From positions 1-7,508 of the forward strand of contig DIHU01000050.1 in the NCBI GenBank assembly GCA_002420315.1: DNA of 7,508 nucleotides. The letters run 5' to 3'. The number at the start of each line of letters is the position of its first letter. Positions within the stretch are counted from its first letter, which is position 1. The stretch is from Akkermansiaceae bacterium UBA5688 (lineage in GTDB: Bacteria; Verrucomicrobiota; Verrucomicrobiia; Verrucomicrobiales; Akkermansiaceae). The notes below the pieces were generated by a model, which worked only from the letters and a program-made list of their open reading frames with translations, searched no databases and was not told the DNA's origin. Shown here one piece after another: positions 6,658 through 7,508 of this stretch. A program made the translations under genes and the position numbers.

Positions 6658-7508
6658 GAGCGAATATCGTTCACGAACTTTTCATCTCGAAAACCTGAGA
6701 GCCTTTCCGGCGGGTGTGGTCGAAACTCTGAGTACGACCTTCTCAATTTTAATCGCGAATCGGGTATTTGAAGCTGGCGGGATGGCGAAAGCGACTCTGG
6801 TCGCGTTGCCTAGTCTTGGTTTACTGCTGAGTCTTTTTGTCGTTCAGGCTGTGAGGCGTACTGGTCTTTCGGCAAATTCAATGTTGGCCGGCATCTTCGG
6901 AATATCCGGTGTCGGTTTCACAATTAGTTCACTTGCGGGAGATTGTTTCGAGATTTACATGTTTGGAATGGTGGTCGCCTTAGTCACTCTGACTTTAAAC
7001 CTCCCACTTTTTTCTCAAATTTATCATAGTCATTATCCAGACAAGGTTCGGGGTAGGTTGTTTTCAATAACAGCTTTCATGAGGAAAATCTATGCGATCG
7101 GGTCGGCTTTTCTTTTTGGTTGGTTGCTCACGGCTTCACTTAATAATTACCCATTATTGCTACAAGTTTATGCAGGTTCTTCCTTCATGATGGCAGGGTG
7201 TGTTCTCGCAATTGAAAAAGTAAAATTGAGTCGCTCCAATAAAGTGAAGCTTTTTGATGCCTTTAGACATACAGGCGAAAATCATCGATTTCGACGCTTA
7301 CTCGTATCTTGGATGATTCTTGGAATCGGTAACCTACTCTCGTTTTCTCTTTTCGTAGAATATATAACCAATAAGCAATATGGTTTTGATCTCAGCGAGA
7401 ACCACGTCAGCATTATCACGACCGTCATTCCAGAAACCTGCTTTTTTGTTTTTGTTTTGGTCTGGGGCAGGCTCTTCGACAGGCTAAATTTCTATCTTTT
7501 GCGCTGTA
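6650..7508 (+). CDS. MFS-type transporter, N-terminal part, cut by the window end
   Basis: An open frame of 286 codons runs from GTG 6650 to the right edge with no stop, so the C-terminal part is missing. Membrane segments can be seen at about 16-36, 46-67, 76-96, 101-121, 142-162 and 168-187, then a charged cytoplasmic loop (188-214), then segments at 215-237 and 250-272. Six helices, a loop, then a second set is the layout of the major facilitator superfamily. YPDKVRGRLFS (129-139) resembles the charged loop found between helices 4 and 5 in many members. The substrate cannot be told. The start is supported by GAGGGAGG 5 bases upstream and by the 8-base overlap with the end of ctaA, which suggests coupled translation. 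The frame is easily overlooked because it has no stop within the window. Confidence 0.82.
   Translation, partial: MRESEYRSRTFHLENLRAFPAGVVETLSTTFSILIANRVFEAGGMAKATLVALPSLGLLLSLFVVQAVRRTGLSANSMLAGIFGISGVGFTISSLAGDCFEIYMFGMVVALVTLTLNLPLFSQIYHSHYPDKVRGRLFSITAFMRKIYAIGSAFLFGWLLTASLNNYPLLLQVYAGSSFMMAGCVLAIEKVKLSRSNKVKLFDAFRHTGENHRFRRLLVSWMILGIGNLLSFSLFVEYITNKQYGFDLSENHVSIITTVIPETCFFVFVLVWGRLFDRLNFYLLRC

Noticed and set aside
1..7508. CRISPR arrays, insertion sequences, phage or defence modules
   Set aside because: No direct repeat series, transposase, integrase or terminal inverted repeats were seen; the genes are housekeeping and transport.

Overview
The window looks like ordinary chromosome from a Gram-negative bacterium, most likely of the Verrucomicrobiota (Opitutae-like). 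This rests on the style of the proteins: a minus-strand hypothetical protein that resembles a family I associate with that phylum, a heme A synthase of the long-loop type with an Asn in place of the first His, and frequent GTG starts with few strong Shine-Dalgarno sites. The phylum is an inference from memory of these families, not a search result. I see no mobile element, CRISPR array, phage gene or toxin module.

Layout from left to right. The first 24 bases are the 5' end of a tRNA (probably tRNA-Arg) on the minus strand, cut by the window edge. A minus-strand conserved hypothetical gene (15-530) runs into it, and its stop codon lies inside the tRNA. After a 58-base divergent gap, everything is on the plus strand: an SLC13-type anion permease with two RCK_C domains (589-2460), malate dehydrogenase (2519-3505) and thiazole synthase ThiG (3520-4305). 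A 153-base AT-rich gap follows, with a possible weak terminator and a possible promoter. Next come an AI-2E family membrane protein (4459-5628), heme A synthase CtaA (5674-6657) and an MFS-type transporter that overlaps ctaA by 8 bases and runs off the right edge (6650-7508).

How the genes may work together. The permease, mdh and thiG are closely spaced and could form one transcript. A dicarboxylate permease beside malate dehydrogenase would make metabolic sense, but the substrate cannot be read from the sequence. ThiG makes the thiazole half of thiamin and stands here without thiS, thiH/thiO or thiF. CtaA makes heme A for aa3-type cytochrome oxidase, so the organism is expected to respire oxygen. 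The overlapping transporter is probably translationally coupled to ctaA. No convincing new system is visible. The points most worth a second look are the CDS stop codon built from tRNA bases, the His-to-Asn change in CtaA, and the CtaA-MFS coupling.
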